A DNA stretch of 39,829 nt from Bacteroidota bacterium (GTDB taxonomy: Bacteria; Bacteroidota; Bacteroidia; Bacteroidales; JAAUTT01): the NCBI GenBank assembly GCA_020048915.1, contig JAIFLU010000166.1:1-39829 (forward strand), in the 5' to 3' direction. A model generated the notes under the pieces. The model was not told the DNA's origin. It saw only the letters and a list, made by a program, of their open reading frames with translations, and searched no databases. The number at the start of each line of letters is the position of its first letter. The first letter of the stretch is position 1. The position numbers were made by a program, and so were the translations under genes. Positions 17,743 to 26,112 of the stretch are shown piece after piece.

Positions 17743-19092
17743 ATGAATGGTACGGAACAGCTTCAATCTATAAAAGAGCGGATTATCAACTCACTTTTGT
17801 TGTTTATGTCGTTTTGTTCCTTGCCGTTATTAGCAACCAGTTTATTAAATTTTTTAAGCTCAGGTTGGAAAGCCTCCATGCTAATTGATATTGGAGGGTT
17901 ACTTTCTATTCCGGTTATTTATATATTAAGGAATAAATTGAGTTATTATTTCCGAACAGGCTTTTTAATTACCTTAAGCTACATATCCGGTATCTGGATA
18001 TTAATGGATTATGGTTTCTTGGGTGGAGGGATATTAATATTAAGCTCATTGACTTTATTCAGCAGTTTGTTTTATGGAATGCGGTTCGGGTGGATCGCCA
18101 TGGCGTTGAGCTTGGCGGGAATTGCCTGTGTTGGAATACTATATGAATTTAATTACCTGATTTATAGATTCGATTTTAATACCTATATCCATTCTCCGCT
18201 TACCTGGATTGACCAGGCTGTTACTTTTCTGTTTTTTGTTGGGGTTGTAGTAGTAGCAACCGGAAGTATTTATAAAGCTCTGGTTAAGCGGATTGATCAG
18301 GTACAGGTGGAGGAAGAAAAATTCAGGGGGCTTTTTAATAATATTCAGGATGCTATTTCGATTCATGCAATGAATGGTAAAATTCTCGAAGTAAATGATT
18401 CTTTTCTTCTTCTTTACCATGTTTCAAAAGAAGAAGTTTATTCCTATTCTATTTCCGAATTATCGGCTCCGGAATATTCGCCGGCAACAATTGATGCATA
18501 CCTTGATAGAGCCAGAAAAGGAGAGAAATTTAGCTTTGAATGGAAAGGTAAAAGGATTTCCGACGGAGGAACTTTTGATGTTGAAGTGATGCTATCTTTG
18601 ATTCAATTTGGTGACCAGAATGCGATTCTTGCTAATATAAGAGATATTACCCAACGGAAAAAGACTGAAGACGATTTGCGGAAAAGTGAAGAAAAATACC
18701 GCAACTTAATTGAGTTCTCACCTTCGTCAATTTTTATTGTTCAGGACGAACGGTTTGTATATGCCAATCCGGCCGGAGTTGAAGCTCTTGGATATAATTT
18801 AATTGACGAAGTAATTGGGAAAGATTTATTTTCTATCGCTTCGCCCGATTATAAAAGAAGAGGTATTGAACGGTTAACGAATGTACTCGGAGGTAAGAAG
18901 AATACTTCGATGGAAATGGAAGTTTTAAGACCGGATAGAAAGGAATATTGGGCCGAAACAGTATCCTTGCCGTTTGAATACAATAATAGCCCGGCTGCTT
19001 TAATAATAGGATTTAATATTACTGAACGTAAACAAGCTGAAAAGGAGCTGGTCCGAAACAGAGAATACCTTAGGGCTATTTTGATTCGGTAA
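17743..19092 (+). CDS. hybrid sensor histidine kinase, N-terminal part (frameshifted)
   Basis: This is the first 449 codons of a gene that is split by a frameshift. Residues 1-180 contain about six hydrophobic helices with no large periplasmic loop, a membrane-embedded sensor. Two PAS domains follow, at about 190-312 and 315-435. Each ends in the 'ITQRKKTE' or 'ITERKQAE' helix that links PAS modules. The frame stops at TAA 19090-19092, right after 'REYLRAI'. Adding one base to the T-run at 19079-19082 would read on as '[17 protein letters not shown]', the start of a third PAS domain, into the next frame. As written, this fragment lacks the kinase core and would be non-functional alone. The break may be real or a sequencing error. 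Confidence 0.88.
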   Translation: MNGTEQLQSIKERIINSLLLFMSFCSLPLLATSLLNFLSSGWKASMLIDIGGLLSIPVIYILRNKLSYYFRTGFLITLSYISGIWILMDYGFLGGGILILSSLTLFSSLFYGMRFGWIAMALSLAGIACVGILYEFNYLIYRFDFNTYIHSPLTWIDQAVTFLFFVGVVVVATGSIYKALVKRIDQVQVEEEKFRGLFNNIQDAISIHAMNGKILEVNDSFLLLYHVSKEEVYSYSISELSAPEYSPATIDAYLDRARKGEKFSFEWKGKRISDGGTFDVEVMLSLIQFGDQNAILANIRDITQRKKTEDDLRKSEEKYRNLIEFSPSSIFIVQDERFVYANPAGVEALGYNLIDEVIGKDLFSIASPDYKRRGIERLTNVLGGKKNTSMEMEVLRPDRKEYWAETVSLPFEYNNSPAALIIGFNITERKQAEKELVRNREYLRAILIR

Positions 19093-19139
19093 ATGATGCC
19101 ATTTTTATTGATGACGCAGCTACAGGTCAGGTTATTGAT

Positions 19140-20636
19140 GTGAACCAGCATATGTGCGAAATGTATGGTTATACATACGAGGAAGCAATCAATTTGCCAG
19201 TTGCAGATATAAGTGCCGGCCATCCTCCTTACGATGAAACTGCAATTTTGAACTGGCTGTCGAAAGCTAAAAAAGGCGTTCCGCAAATATTTGAATGGCT
19301 AGCTAAGCATAAGGATGGCCATTTATTCTGGGTGGAGGTTAATATCCGGTATGCTTTAATATATCAGGAAGAACGCTTTATTGTTACCGTTCGCAATATT
19401 TCGGACCGAAAAAAGGCGCAAGACACCATTCTCGCAAAAAACAAAGAAATTGAACTTCAAAACAACGAATATCTAAAACTTAATCAGGAACTTCAAAAAG
19501 CGAAGGAACGGGCCGAAGAAAGCGACATGCTAAAGTCGGCATTTCTATCCAATATGAGTCACGAAATCCGCACCCCCATGAATGCTATTTTGGGCTTCTC
19601 GGATATGCTTATCCGACCAGGTTTAAGCGAGGCGAAGCAGCAGCAGTATGTCAGAATAATAAACAGCAGCGGTAATCACTTGCTTTCCCTTATAAACGAC
19701 ATTATCGATATATCGAAAATTGAATCGAACCAAATTGTAATCGACCATAAATCGATATTGAATATTCAGGATATTTGCAAAGAAATTGTCACCTTATTTC
19801 AACCCAAAGCACAAAATAAGAATCTTAAACTTGAATGTCGGGTAGATCTGAAGGATAGCCAAACCAGTATTTTTTTGGACGAAACCCGATTAAAGCAAGT
19901 TCTGACGAATTTGACAGGAAACGCTATTAAATTTACCCATTTTGGTTATGTTCGGGTAGGTTGTTCCCTCGACGGCAACAATCTTTTATTTTTTGTCGAA
20001 GATTCCGGAATCGGAATAGATCCCAAGCAGCATAAGCTGATATTTGAGCGGTTTCGACAAGCTGATGGTTCTACAATTCGGGATTATGGGGGTACAGGTC
20101 TTGGGTTGTCCATTTCAAAAGCCATTGTAGAACTTATGGGAGGAAAAATTTGGCTGGATTCTACTTTTGGACAAGGAACCACTTTCTATTTTACCTTGCC
20201 CTATATACCTTCTGTTGATAACCAACCTAATGTACCATCAAAAGAAATTTTGTTGTTGAAAAACCCTGTTTGGACAGACAAAACGCTGTTACTCGTGGAA
20301 GACGAAGAAGCGAATATTACCTATCTAACTGATTTGTTAATGCCAACAGGGGTAAATTTACTTATTGCCCGCAATGCAAAGGAAGCATTTGCTTTTTTTG
20401 ATAAAGAACAACTTGTCAATCTTGTATTAATGGATTTGAAATTACCACAAGTGAGCGGGTATGAGATTACCAGGTTGTTAAAACTAACCAGTCCAAAACT
20501 GCCTGTTATTGCTCAAACTGCTTATGCCCTGGCAGATGAACGCAAACAAATCCTCGAATCGGGATTTGACGATTATTTAGCAAAGCCCATTAATAAAGAA
20601 ATCTTGTATAGCGTTTTAGCAGGGTATTTAGATTAA
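19140..20636 (+). CDS. hybrid sensor histidine kinase, C-terminal part (frameshifted)
   Basis: This is the continuation of the gene at 17743 in the next frame. The GTG at 19140 is only the first possible start; the homologous protein sequence already begins near 19083. It holds the rest of a third PAS domain (to about residue 93 of this part). The HisKA helix has '[17 protein letters not shown]' with phospho-accepting His141. The HATPase domain shows 'TGNAIKFTH', 'DSGIGI' and '[14 protein letters not shown]'. A C-terminal receiver has '[10 protein letters not shown]', acceptor Asp432 in 'LVLMDLKLP' and Lys482. With the frame restored the full protein would be 964 residues. No cognate response regulator or output gene is adjacent, so it is an orphan hybrid kinase. 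Its HisKA region closely resembles that of the kinase at 37488. Confidence 0.88.
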   Translation: MNQHMCEMYGYTYEEAINLPVADISAGHPPYDETAILNWLSKAKKGVPQIFEWLAKHKDGHLFWVEVNIRYALIYQEERFIVTVRNISDRKKAQDTILAKNKEIELQNNEYLKLNQELQKAKERAEESDMLKSAFLSNMSHEIRTPMNAILGFSDMLIRPGLSEAKQQQYVRIINSSGNHLLSLINDIIDISKIESNQIVIDHKSILNIQDICKEIVTLFQPKAQNKNLKLECRVDLKDSQTSIFLDETRLKQVLTNLTGNAIKFTHFGYVRVGCSLDGNNLLFFVEDSGIGIDPKQHKLIFERFRQADGSTIRDYGGTGLGLSISKAIVELMGGKIWLDSTFGQGTTFYFTLPYIPSVDNQPNVPSKEILLLKNPVWTDKTLLLVEDEEANITYLTDLLMPTGVNLLIARNAKEAFAFFDKEQLVNLVLMDLKLPQVSGYEITRLLKLTSPKLPVIAQTAYALADERKQILESGFDDYLAKPINKEILYSVLAGYLD

Positions 20637-20831
20637 TTGAATCTTTATTCTTTACAGGTAAACTACACTTGTTTAAACGTTTTGAGCATACTAACATTAT
20701 AGTGTTATCTAAAATCAAGGAAGGTAGGGTAATTAAAATAGAACAATATCGGAAACCATAGATGGAGGGGCAAATTCAACAATCTGTTTCGAAGTTTAAA
20801 TGGTAAATAAATATTTATTCATTGACTTCCA

Positions 20832-20860
20832 TTTGTATTAAATTCAATTTAGTATTTTCG
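20832..20860 (+). promoter_or_regulatory. promoter (TTTG, 17-bp spacer, TATTTTCG)
   Basis: TTTG at 20832-20835 and TATTTTCG at 20853-20860 form a -33/-7 pair with a 17-bp spacer. The -7 box ends 10 bp before the ATG at 20871, implying a very short leader. Confidence 0.5.
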
Positions 20861-20870
20861 CACCTGTCAT

Positions 20871-21227
20871 ATGGTAAAACAATCTCCACATATTTATCGT
20901 CTTGGTTGGCTCGCCCTTTTTCTTAGCCATTTGGTTGTTAATATTTATTATTACGACCACGCAGAAGGCCAGGATCGGTATACCAACGGCGACAGAACAG
21001 TTAGCTTTTTTCTTCCTGCCAGCGACATGCCATTGGTGGCCAATAACGGCCAGATTAATATTGATCTGACGGTAAATACTATATATAGTGGCTATCAGGC
21101 TTCTTCCAGTTTTACCCAGGCAAAAATTTTAGCTCAGTTAAAGTATTTCTCAAGCTTGTTTAGCAACGAAATTCAGGTTAATCAACTATCCCCGGTTTAT
21201 TTAAGGCATAGGGTACTCATTATTTAG
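20871..21227 (+). CDS. hypothetical membrane-anchored protein
   Basis: 118 residues that I do not recognise. Residues 10-27 ('RLGWLALFLSHLVVNIYY'-like) form one hydrophobic helix, either an uncleaved anchor or a weak signal peptide. The rest (about 90 residues, rich in Ser, Gln, Asn and Tyr) would lie in the periplasm. There is no lipobox, cysteine pair or catalytic motif. A plausible promoter ends just 10 bp before the ATG, so the mRNA may be almost leaderless. The gene is isolated: 234 bp after the hybrid kinase and 115 bp before a 36-residue membrane peptide. It could instead be a chance frame, but the promoter and a plausible anchor helix argue for a real gene. Confidence 0.5.
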   Translation: MVKQSPHIYRLGWLALFLSHLVVNIYYYDHAEGQDRYTNGDRTVSFFLPASDMPLVANNGQINIDLTVNTIYSGYQASSSFTQAKILAQLKYFSSLFSNEIQVNQLSPVYLRHRVLII

Positions 21228-21342
21228 GCCAATAATTCATTTGTTTTTCCTTTCGGAATGCTAGTTACTCTTCATACAGAGTGCTATGGGTATTCTTTTA
21301 AAAAATCAAATTAATTAGTGAAATAAATTTAATTGAAGAACT

Positions 21343-21453
21343 ATGGAAAATATTGAACAACCTGTTTCGGGTAATGGTGGTATATTAAAATTTGTACTAA
21401 TAATTGTTGTAGTTATTGCAGTTCTTGTAGTACTAAAAATGGTTATTGGTTAG
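21343..21453 (+). CDS. 36-residue single-span membrane microprotein
   Basis: ATG at 21343-21345 and TAG at 21451-21453 encode 36 residues. About 13 polar, Gly/Asn-rich residues are followed by a helix of Val, Ile, Leu and Ala (about residues 17-31) and a short tail with Lys32. That layout fits a small inner-membrane peptide with its N-terminus on one face. It is followed 29 bp later by a strong hairpin terminator, and a spaced-out AT-rich leader precedes it, so it looks like a complete transcription unit. The function is unknown. Possibilities include a regulator of a membrane complex, a stress peptide or a toxin of the type I kind, but no antisense RNA was seen. Confidence 0.6.
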   Translation: MENIEQPVSGNGGILKFVLIIVVVIAVLVVLKMVIG

Positions 21454-21482
21454 TAAATAAATAGTTGAATATATATAAAGTA

Positions 21483-21520
21483 TAAAGCCTGCCGGTATTA
21501 AACCAGCGGGCTTTATTTTT
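21483..21520. terminator. bidirectional intrinsic terminator
   Basis: TAAAGCCTGC (21483-21492) pairs with GCGGGCTTTA (21506-21515), with one G-T pair and an inner GG/CC, and is followed by ATTTTT on the plus strand. It lies between the convergent 36-residue gene and the pirin gene and can serve both. Confidence 0.8.
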
Positions 21521-21530
21521 ATAAAAAGAG

Positions 21531-22235
21531 TTAAAGGGGAATTTCCATAAGAAGTAGTTCTGAATTTTCCGAAGCGCTAAACTCAATGGAGGATGTTTCC
21601 CACAAACAAGCACCATCTCTTTCGCTGAGCTGTATTTCGTTGGCTAAAACTTCTCCTTTAATAACAAAAATATAAACCCCATTCGAGGGATTTACCAGTT
21701 GATAATTCAGTTTTTGGTTTTCGTCCAGCGATGCCAACGAAAAATAAGCATCTTGCTTTATAAGAGCCGTATTTGGTTTGTCAGGCGATACTACCAGATG
21801 CCACTTGTTTTTTCGCTCTTCAGGCGAAAACGCTATTTGTCCATAGCTGGGCTCTTCGTTTCGGAATTTTGGGAAAACCCAAATTTGTAAAAGCTTTGCA
21901 GCTTTATCTTCCAGGTTGTTTTTTTCCGAATGGAAAATTCCAGTTCCGGCAGTCATCGTTTGTATTTCGTTTTCGCGGAGTATAAATTTATTGCCCATAC
22001 TGTCTTCGTGCTTCAGTTCCCCTTCGAGCATGATGGTGATAATTTCCATATTGTCGTGCGGATGCCGGTCAAAACCATGTCCCCCTTCTATATAATCGTC
22101 ATTTAAAACCCGAAGGGTTCCAAAATTTAACCTTTCAGGATTGTGATAGTTTGCAAAACTGAAGCTATAGAATGTTTTTAACCAGCCGTAATTTGCCTGG
22201 CCGCGAGAAGCGGCTTTATGAATTATTGTTTTCAT
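21531..22235 (-). CDS. pirin family protein (YhaK/YhhW-like bicupin)
   Basis: 234 residues, two cupin domains. The N-terminal cupin has the metal ligands His58 and His60 in 'DRHPHDNMEIITIMLEGELKHEDS', and His102 and Glu104 in 'GTGIFHSE', the conserved pirin pattern. The C-terminal cupin is degenerate, as usual. The N-terminus ('RGQANYGWLKTFYSFSFANY') is the family's hallmark. Characterised members, such as E. coli YhhW, can act as quercetinases in vitro; the true role in bacteria is probably redox- or stress-related. It lies 108 bp after the YceI gene on the same strand and is probably in one operon with it, under the -7 box at 22910. Confidence 0.95.
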   Translation of the reverse strand: MKTIIHKAASRGQANYGWLKTFYSFSFANYHNPERLNFGTLRVLNDDYIEGGHGFDRHPHDNMEIITIMLEGELKHEDSMGNKFILRENEIQTMTAGTGIFHSEKNNLEDKAAKLLQIWVFPKFRNEEPSYGQIAFSPEERKNKWHLVVSPDKPNTALIKQDAYFSLASLDENQKLNYQLVNPSNGVYIFVIKGEVLANEIQLSERDGACLWETSSIEFSASENSELLLMEIPL

Positions 22236-22343
22236 TGTTTGATGTTTATTAAGTTAAGAAACGTTGAAATCCCCATGTCCTGATATATATATCTTGGCGG
22301 AGGGATTCCAAAATTGGTTTGCTTTTTTGAAAAAAACTTCCGC

Positions 22344-22880
22344 TTATTGTTTTGTCAATTCTACGTTTACCAGAATCTTTACCTCTTCGGCAACTACCAT
22401 TCCACCGGCTTCGGTAAGGGCATTCCAGGTGAGGCCAAAATCTTTCCGGTTAAATTTTCCGGAAACTTCAAATCCTGCTTTGATATTTCCCCAGGGATCT
22501 TTCGTGATGCCGCCATATTCTACATCAAGTTCAATTGGCTTGGTAACGTCGCGGATGGTTAAATTCCCCGAGAGTTTATATTGGTTGTCGGCCTTTTTTA
22601 TAAATCCGGTCGATTTGAAAGTTAACTTAGGATATTGCCCGGCATTAAAAAAATCGGGAGATTTTAAATGCCCATCTCTGTCGGCTTGATTGGTATTGAT
22701 ACTGTCAACATCGGCCGAAAATTCAACTTCAGCTCCTGAAAATTCATCATCGGATGCCAGAACGTTTCCTTCAAATTTATTAAAATTGCCAGTTACTGTC
22801 GAAATTACCAAATGTTTTACTTTGAATTGTACTTCGGTGTGCGCTGGGTCAATCGCCCATTTGTTTTTTGTTGTTGCCAT
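22344..22880 (-). CDS. YceI family lipocalin-like protein
   Basis: 178 residues matching the YceI domain from end to end. It starts 'WAIDPAHTEVQFKVKHLVISTVTGNF', with 'FSADVDSINTNQADRDGHLKSPDFFNAGQYPKLTF' in the middle and 'LTIRDVTKPIELDVEYGG' near the end. YceI folds as an eight-stranded barrel that binds long isoprenoid-type lipids. Unlike E. coli YceI, this protein has no signal peptide (it starts MATTKNKWAID), so it should be cytoplasmic. It is followed by pirin, a frequent pairing in Bacteroidota genomes. A TAACTTTG promoter box precedes it, separating it from the AraC gene upstream. Confidence 0.95.
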   Translation of the reverse strand: MATTKNKWAIDPAHTEVQFKVKHLVISTVTGNFNKFEGNVLASDDEFSGAEVEFSADVDSINTNQADRDGHLKSPDFFNAGQYPKLTFKSTGFIKKADNQYKLSGNLTIRDVTKPIELDVEYGGITKDPWGNIKAGFEVSGKFNRKDFGLTWNALTEAGGMVVAEEVKILVNVELTKQ

Positions 22881-22909
22881 ACTATTTTATTTTTAATTAT
22901 TTTATGGAA

Positions 22910-22917
22910 CAAAGTTA
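22910..22917 (-). promoter_or_regulatory. -7 promoter box (TAACTTTG) for yceI-pirin
   Basis: The minus-strand TAACTTTG is an exact TAnnTTTG match, 30 bp ahead of the YceI ATG and within the 101-bp gap after the AraC gene. No clear -33 box. Confidence 0.55.
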
Positions 22918-22981
22918 CGGCAACAAGATGGGGTGCGAAATGGAAAAATCGGGGTATTGATGGTATAAATCGGGGGAAAGA

Positions 22982-23857
22982 TTAAGTTGACAGCATTTCT
23001 TTAAATTCCTGTAACGAATGTCCCGAGGTAGTTTTGAAGAATTTGCTGAAATGCGAAGGATCTTCAAAGCCCAGGTCAAACCCAATTTCCTTGCTGCTCT
23101 TTGAAGTAAAAAGCGACATACGTTTCGCCTCCAATACTAGCCGGTGCTGAATATATTCTTTAGCCGACTGGTTGATATTCGATTTCACCAGTTCGTTCAG
23201 GTAACTGGGTGTTACATTCAATTCCGAAGCATACTCCTTCACCTGGTGCCATTCGTGAAAATGCATTTCGACCTCCTCTTTGAATCGTTTTATAAGCGAA
23301 CGGCCAACTTCGAGACTTTGCGGGTTGGTGTCGGGGAAAAGCGAACAATGACCATTGCAGGCTATCAGAAATAGTTTCAGGTATGCTCCTATGGTGTCGA
23401 AACGCAAATCGTCAGTCGATTCAAATGCATCTTTCATGCCTTTTGCAAACAGATCTAATTGTATACTCATCGGCTCATTTATTGGTAATGGAGGTGTTTC
23501 GTCACTTTCGCGAAACAGACGAAGGTTCGAAATAAAATCTTCGCGGATGCTGTTTTTCTGAAGAAACTCCGTTGTAAAAAGGATTACTATTCCGGTTGGG
23601 CTGGGGTTTGTATTTACCTGATGAACCTGAAAGGGGCTTACAAAAAAGATATGATTGGGTAGGATGGGGTATTCTTTAAAGTCAATTATATGTTTGCCTG
23701 TGGCGGTATGCGACCAAATTACGCTATAATAATTATGCCGGTGGGGACGATCGGTAATTCCTCCCTGCAGGGCATCTATTTCTTCCATCGATCGTATAGC
23801 AAAAGGAACAACGGTGTCCTGATGTTTCAGGTCGAGGCTATAAATTTTCTCATTCAT
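22982..23857 (-). CDS. AraC family transcriptional regulator
   Basis: 291 residues. The N-terminal half is a cupin-like sensing domain ('HRHNYYSVIWSHTATGKHIIDFKEYPILPNHIFFVSPFQVH', about residues 38-80). The C-terminal 100 residues are the double helix-turn-helix: 'YASELNVTPSYLNELVKSNINQSAKEYI' and 'SSKEIGFDLGFEDPSHFSKFFKTTSGHSLQEF'. It probably binds DNA as a dimer in response to a small ligand. Immediate neighbours on the same strand are the chemoreceptor upstream (42 bp) and the YceI-pirin pair downstream (101 bp). The latter is the simplest candidate target, by position only. A TATCTTTA box lies 14 bp ahead of the start. Confidence 0.94.
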   Translation of the reverse strand: MNEKIYSLDLKHQDTVVPFAIRSMEEIDALQGGITDRPHRHNYYSVIWSHTATGKHIIDFKEYPILPNHIFFVSPFQVHQVNTNPSPTGIVILFTTEFLQKNSIREDFISNLRLFRESDETPPLPINEPMSIQLDLFAKGMKDAFESTDDLRFDTIGAYLKLFLIACNGHCSLFPDTNPQSLEVGRSLIKRFKEEVEMHFHEWHQVKEYASELNVTPSYLNELVKSNINQSAKEYIQHRLVLEAKRMSLFTSKSSKEIGFDLGFEDPSHFSKFFKTTSGHSLQEFKEMLST

Positions 23858-23870
23858 GAGAATTTTCTTC

Positions 23871-23878
23871 TAAAGATA
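23871..23878 (-). promoter_or_regulatory. -7-like box (TATCTTTA) for the AraC gene
   Basis: The minus-strand TATCTTTA is one base from TAnnTTTG and lies 14 bp ahead of the AraC ATG, in the gap after the chemoreceptor gene. Confidence 0.35.
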
Positions 23879-23899
23879 TAAAAACTGCCACTTAAAATA

Positions 23900-25804
23900 T
23901 CAGTTCCGGATTTTGAAAAACGATACCAGATCGATCATATTTTGTGCCTGAGAATATAACTCCTCTGCACTGGCGGCTAACTGTTCGGATGCAGTGGCGT
24001 TTTGCTGCGAAATTTGGTTAAGCTGCTGAACGGAGCTATTTACCTGTTCGGCTCCTGCCCGTTGCTCGTTGCTCGAAAGGGCAATCTCCTGCACTAAATC
24101 GGAGGTGCGTTTTACCTCGGGTAAAATATTGGTCATGGCAACACCCGATTCTTCGCTTAGGGTTTTACTTTGGGTCGATAGAGAAATGATTTCCTCGGCG
24201 GCCTGACGGCTTTTTTCGGCCAGTTTCCGTACTTCGGAAGCTACCACGGCAAAGCCCTTCCCTTGCTCCCCTGCACGAGCAGCTTCTACTGCGGCGTTGA
24301 GGGCAAGTAAATTTGTTTGAAAAGCAATATCGTTAATAATGGTAATTTTATTGGTGATATTTTGTACTGACTCAAGGCTTTTTGAAGAAGTATTGTTCGC
24401 CACCTGAATGCTTTTAACTGCGTTATTCGATATTTTCTCAGTCATTTGCGCATTCTCGGCATTCTGTTGAATGTTCGAGACCATTTCTTCCATGGCCGAC
24501 GATATTTGTTCTACCGAGGCAGCTTGAATGGTTGCAGAGTGCGATATTTGCTGGGTCGAAATATTCATTTGCTGGCTGGCATTTGCAATAGAGCTGGCTC
24601 CATTTAGCACATTTTCGGCCATGTTATGCAGTTGATCACACATGTTATTGAGCGCTTCCGACAATTGTCCCAATTCATCGTTTCGGGTTACGGCCAGTTT
24701 TTGAGTTAGGTCGCCCCTGGAGATGTTTTTTGCAAATTCCAAACTTTGTAAAATTGGTTTGGTAATAGTGCTGGCAATAAAATATAGCAATATAGCCAAC
24801 CCTGCAAGTGCAAGAATTCCTAGCCAGAGAATAGTGTTTCTGATAGAATGTGCCTGAGCAAGCGCTTCATCCAGCGGAACCATGGTGAGAAACATCCAGG
24901 GGGCTTGCGTTTTGCCAATAATAATAGGTGTTGCACAGTAATAAACCTCTTTTTGCAGCGATTCGGAGTAGCTGATAAAATTTATTGCCTTCCCCGATTG
25001 AACCGCTTTAAACAAACTGTCAGTATAGCTTCCGGTTATATCCTTCTCGACTTCGGTCATTTGTTTTCCAATTTTCTCTTTCGTAAAGTGGGCTGCAATA
25101 GTACCATCGTTCGAGTAAATTGCCGATTTGATGCCGCTTTCGCTTGCATAGTTCTGAATCTCCGATAAATCGAAGTCAGTAGCTACCACCCCCAGAAATT
25201 GACCGTTTTTTATTATTGGAACAGAAAGTGATACGATAAAATAATTTGGGCCATTTTCTTCGTATTTGTAATAATAGGGTGGAATTAATTCTTCGTGTCC
25301 CGATTTTTTAGGATGGCCATAGTATTTCGAACCTTCAATTTCGTTTTCCGGAGAGGGATCCAGGCGAATACCGCTGCTGATTTTACTAAAGGTAGAGCCA
25401 AAGCGACCTGTTTCATTTCCTCCCATAAGATTTATATACTTAGTGTCCAGTCCATCGAGCGCATTTGGTTCCCAAACCGACCAGATGGAAAGTATTTTTG
25501 GGTTGTGCTCCAAAACGCCCGAAAGAATTCTGTTTACTGCGTTTCTTCGGTTTTCGGCAGGTATTTCCTGAAACGACTCCAGTGTTTGGGCCAGCGAACG
25601 TGTTACCGACATACCATCTTCCAACATACCATCAATCTTATTTCCGTGACCTTCGGCAAGAATACGTGCTTCCCTGAAAGCATTCTCTTTCTCAATTTTA
25701 TTAGTTGTTATGGCAACATAAAGGTTCATAGAAAGAAGAACACCTAAAACCGAACCCAATACCAATATAAGGATTCGTGTATGCAGAGAAAGTCGAATAT
25801 TCAT
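23900..25804 (-). CDS. methyl-accepting chemotaxis protein with dCache-type sensor
   Basis: 634 residues. TM1 is at about 10-32. A periplasmic double-Cache-like domain spans about 37-315, with '[14 protein letters not shown]' and '[30 protein letters not shown]' as typical Cache strands. TM2 is at about 323-345 and HAMP at 345-398. The signalling domain follows to the C-terminus, with the hairpin tip '[38 protein letters not shown]'. The tip interacts with CheA/CheW. There is no C-terminal CheR/CheB tether pentapeptide. No che genes, flagellar genes or other receptors are in the window, so the pathway it feeds is elsewhere. Many Bacteroidota lack classical chemotaxis, so the gene hints at a motile or chemosensory lineage. 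The ligand is unknown. Confidence 0.95.
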   Translation of the reverse strand: MNIRLSLHTRILILVLGSVLGVLLSMNLYVAITTNKIEKENAFREARILAEGHGNKIDGMLEDGMSVTRSLAQTLESFQEIPAENRRNAVNRILSGVLEHNPKILSIWSVWEPNALDGLDTKYINLMGGNETGRFGSTFSKISSGIRLDPSPENEIEGSKYYGHPKKSGHEELIPPYYYKYEENGPNYFIVSLSVPIIKNGQFLGVVATDFDLSEIQNYASESGIKSAIYSNDGTIAAHFTKEKIGKQMTEVEKDITGSYTDSLFKAVQSGKAINFISYSESLQKEVYYCATPIIIGKTQAPWMFLTMVPLDEALAQAHSIRNTILWLGILALAGLAILLYFIASTITKPILQSLEFAKNISRGDLTQKLAVTRNDELGQLSEALNNMCDQLHNMAENVLNGASSIANASQQMNISTQQISHSATIQAASVEQISSAMEEMVSNIQQNAENAQMTEKISNNAVKSIQVANNTSSKSLESVQNITNKITIINDIAFQTNLLALNAAVEAARAGEQGKGFAVVASEVRKLAEKSRQAAEEIISLSTQSKTLSEESGVAMTNILPEVKRTSDLVQEIALSSNEQRAGAEQVNSSVQQLNQISQQNATASEQLAASAEELYSQAQNMIDLVSFFKIRN

Positions 25805-25826
25805 AGTAGTCAGTAAATTTATTATG

Positions 25827-25857
25827 CTAAGATAATAATCCTGAACTATTATACAAA
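25827..25857 (-). promoter_or_regulatory. promoter for the chemoreceptor gene
   Basis: On the minus strand, TTTG (complement of 25854-25857), a 19-bp spacer and TATCTTAG (complement of 25827-25834) give a -33/-7 pair, about 22 bp before the ATG at 25804. The -7 box is two bases from consensus. The rest of the 308-bp gap to dnaB is AT-rich and shows nothing else convincing. Confidence 0.4.
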
Positions 25858-26083
25858 CAGCAATTCATAGGGCACTTCATGCAGAGCTCTATTTTTCATT
25901 GCCTTAACAGTCATTGTTCATTAATTATATATTAGCCAGTGATTTAGGAGATAATGATTCTAATTTCCCCCATTTATTTTACAAATGTTTTTTATTGAAA
26001 AAAATAACTTTTTAACAAATTATCAACACCAAAATTGTTTATAAGAAAAGGTTCTGAGGGTACTTCAAGCGGGATAGTTTTTC

Positions 26084-26091
26084 TAATTTTG
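26084..26091 (+). promoter_or_regulatory. -7 promoter box (TAATTTTG) for dnaB
   Basis: TAATTTTG is an exact TAnnTTTG match, ending 21 bp before the ATG at 26113. It lies inside the in-frame extension that begins with TTG at 26035, which argues against that longer start. Confidence 0.6.
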
Positions 26092-26112
26092 ATCCCCCAA
26101 ATAAATACTACC

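Noticed and set aside
26020..26028. TTATCAACA, one base from a DnaA box, upstream of dnaB
   Set aside because: A single box in AT-rich DNA with no cluster and no dnaA, dnaN or other origin-linked gene; not enough to propose an origin.
26035..26112. TTG-initiated N-terminal extension of DnaB
   Set aside because: A TAnnTTTG box lies inside the extension, and the ATG at 26113 gives the normal DnaB N-terminus.
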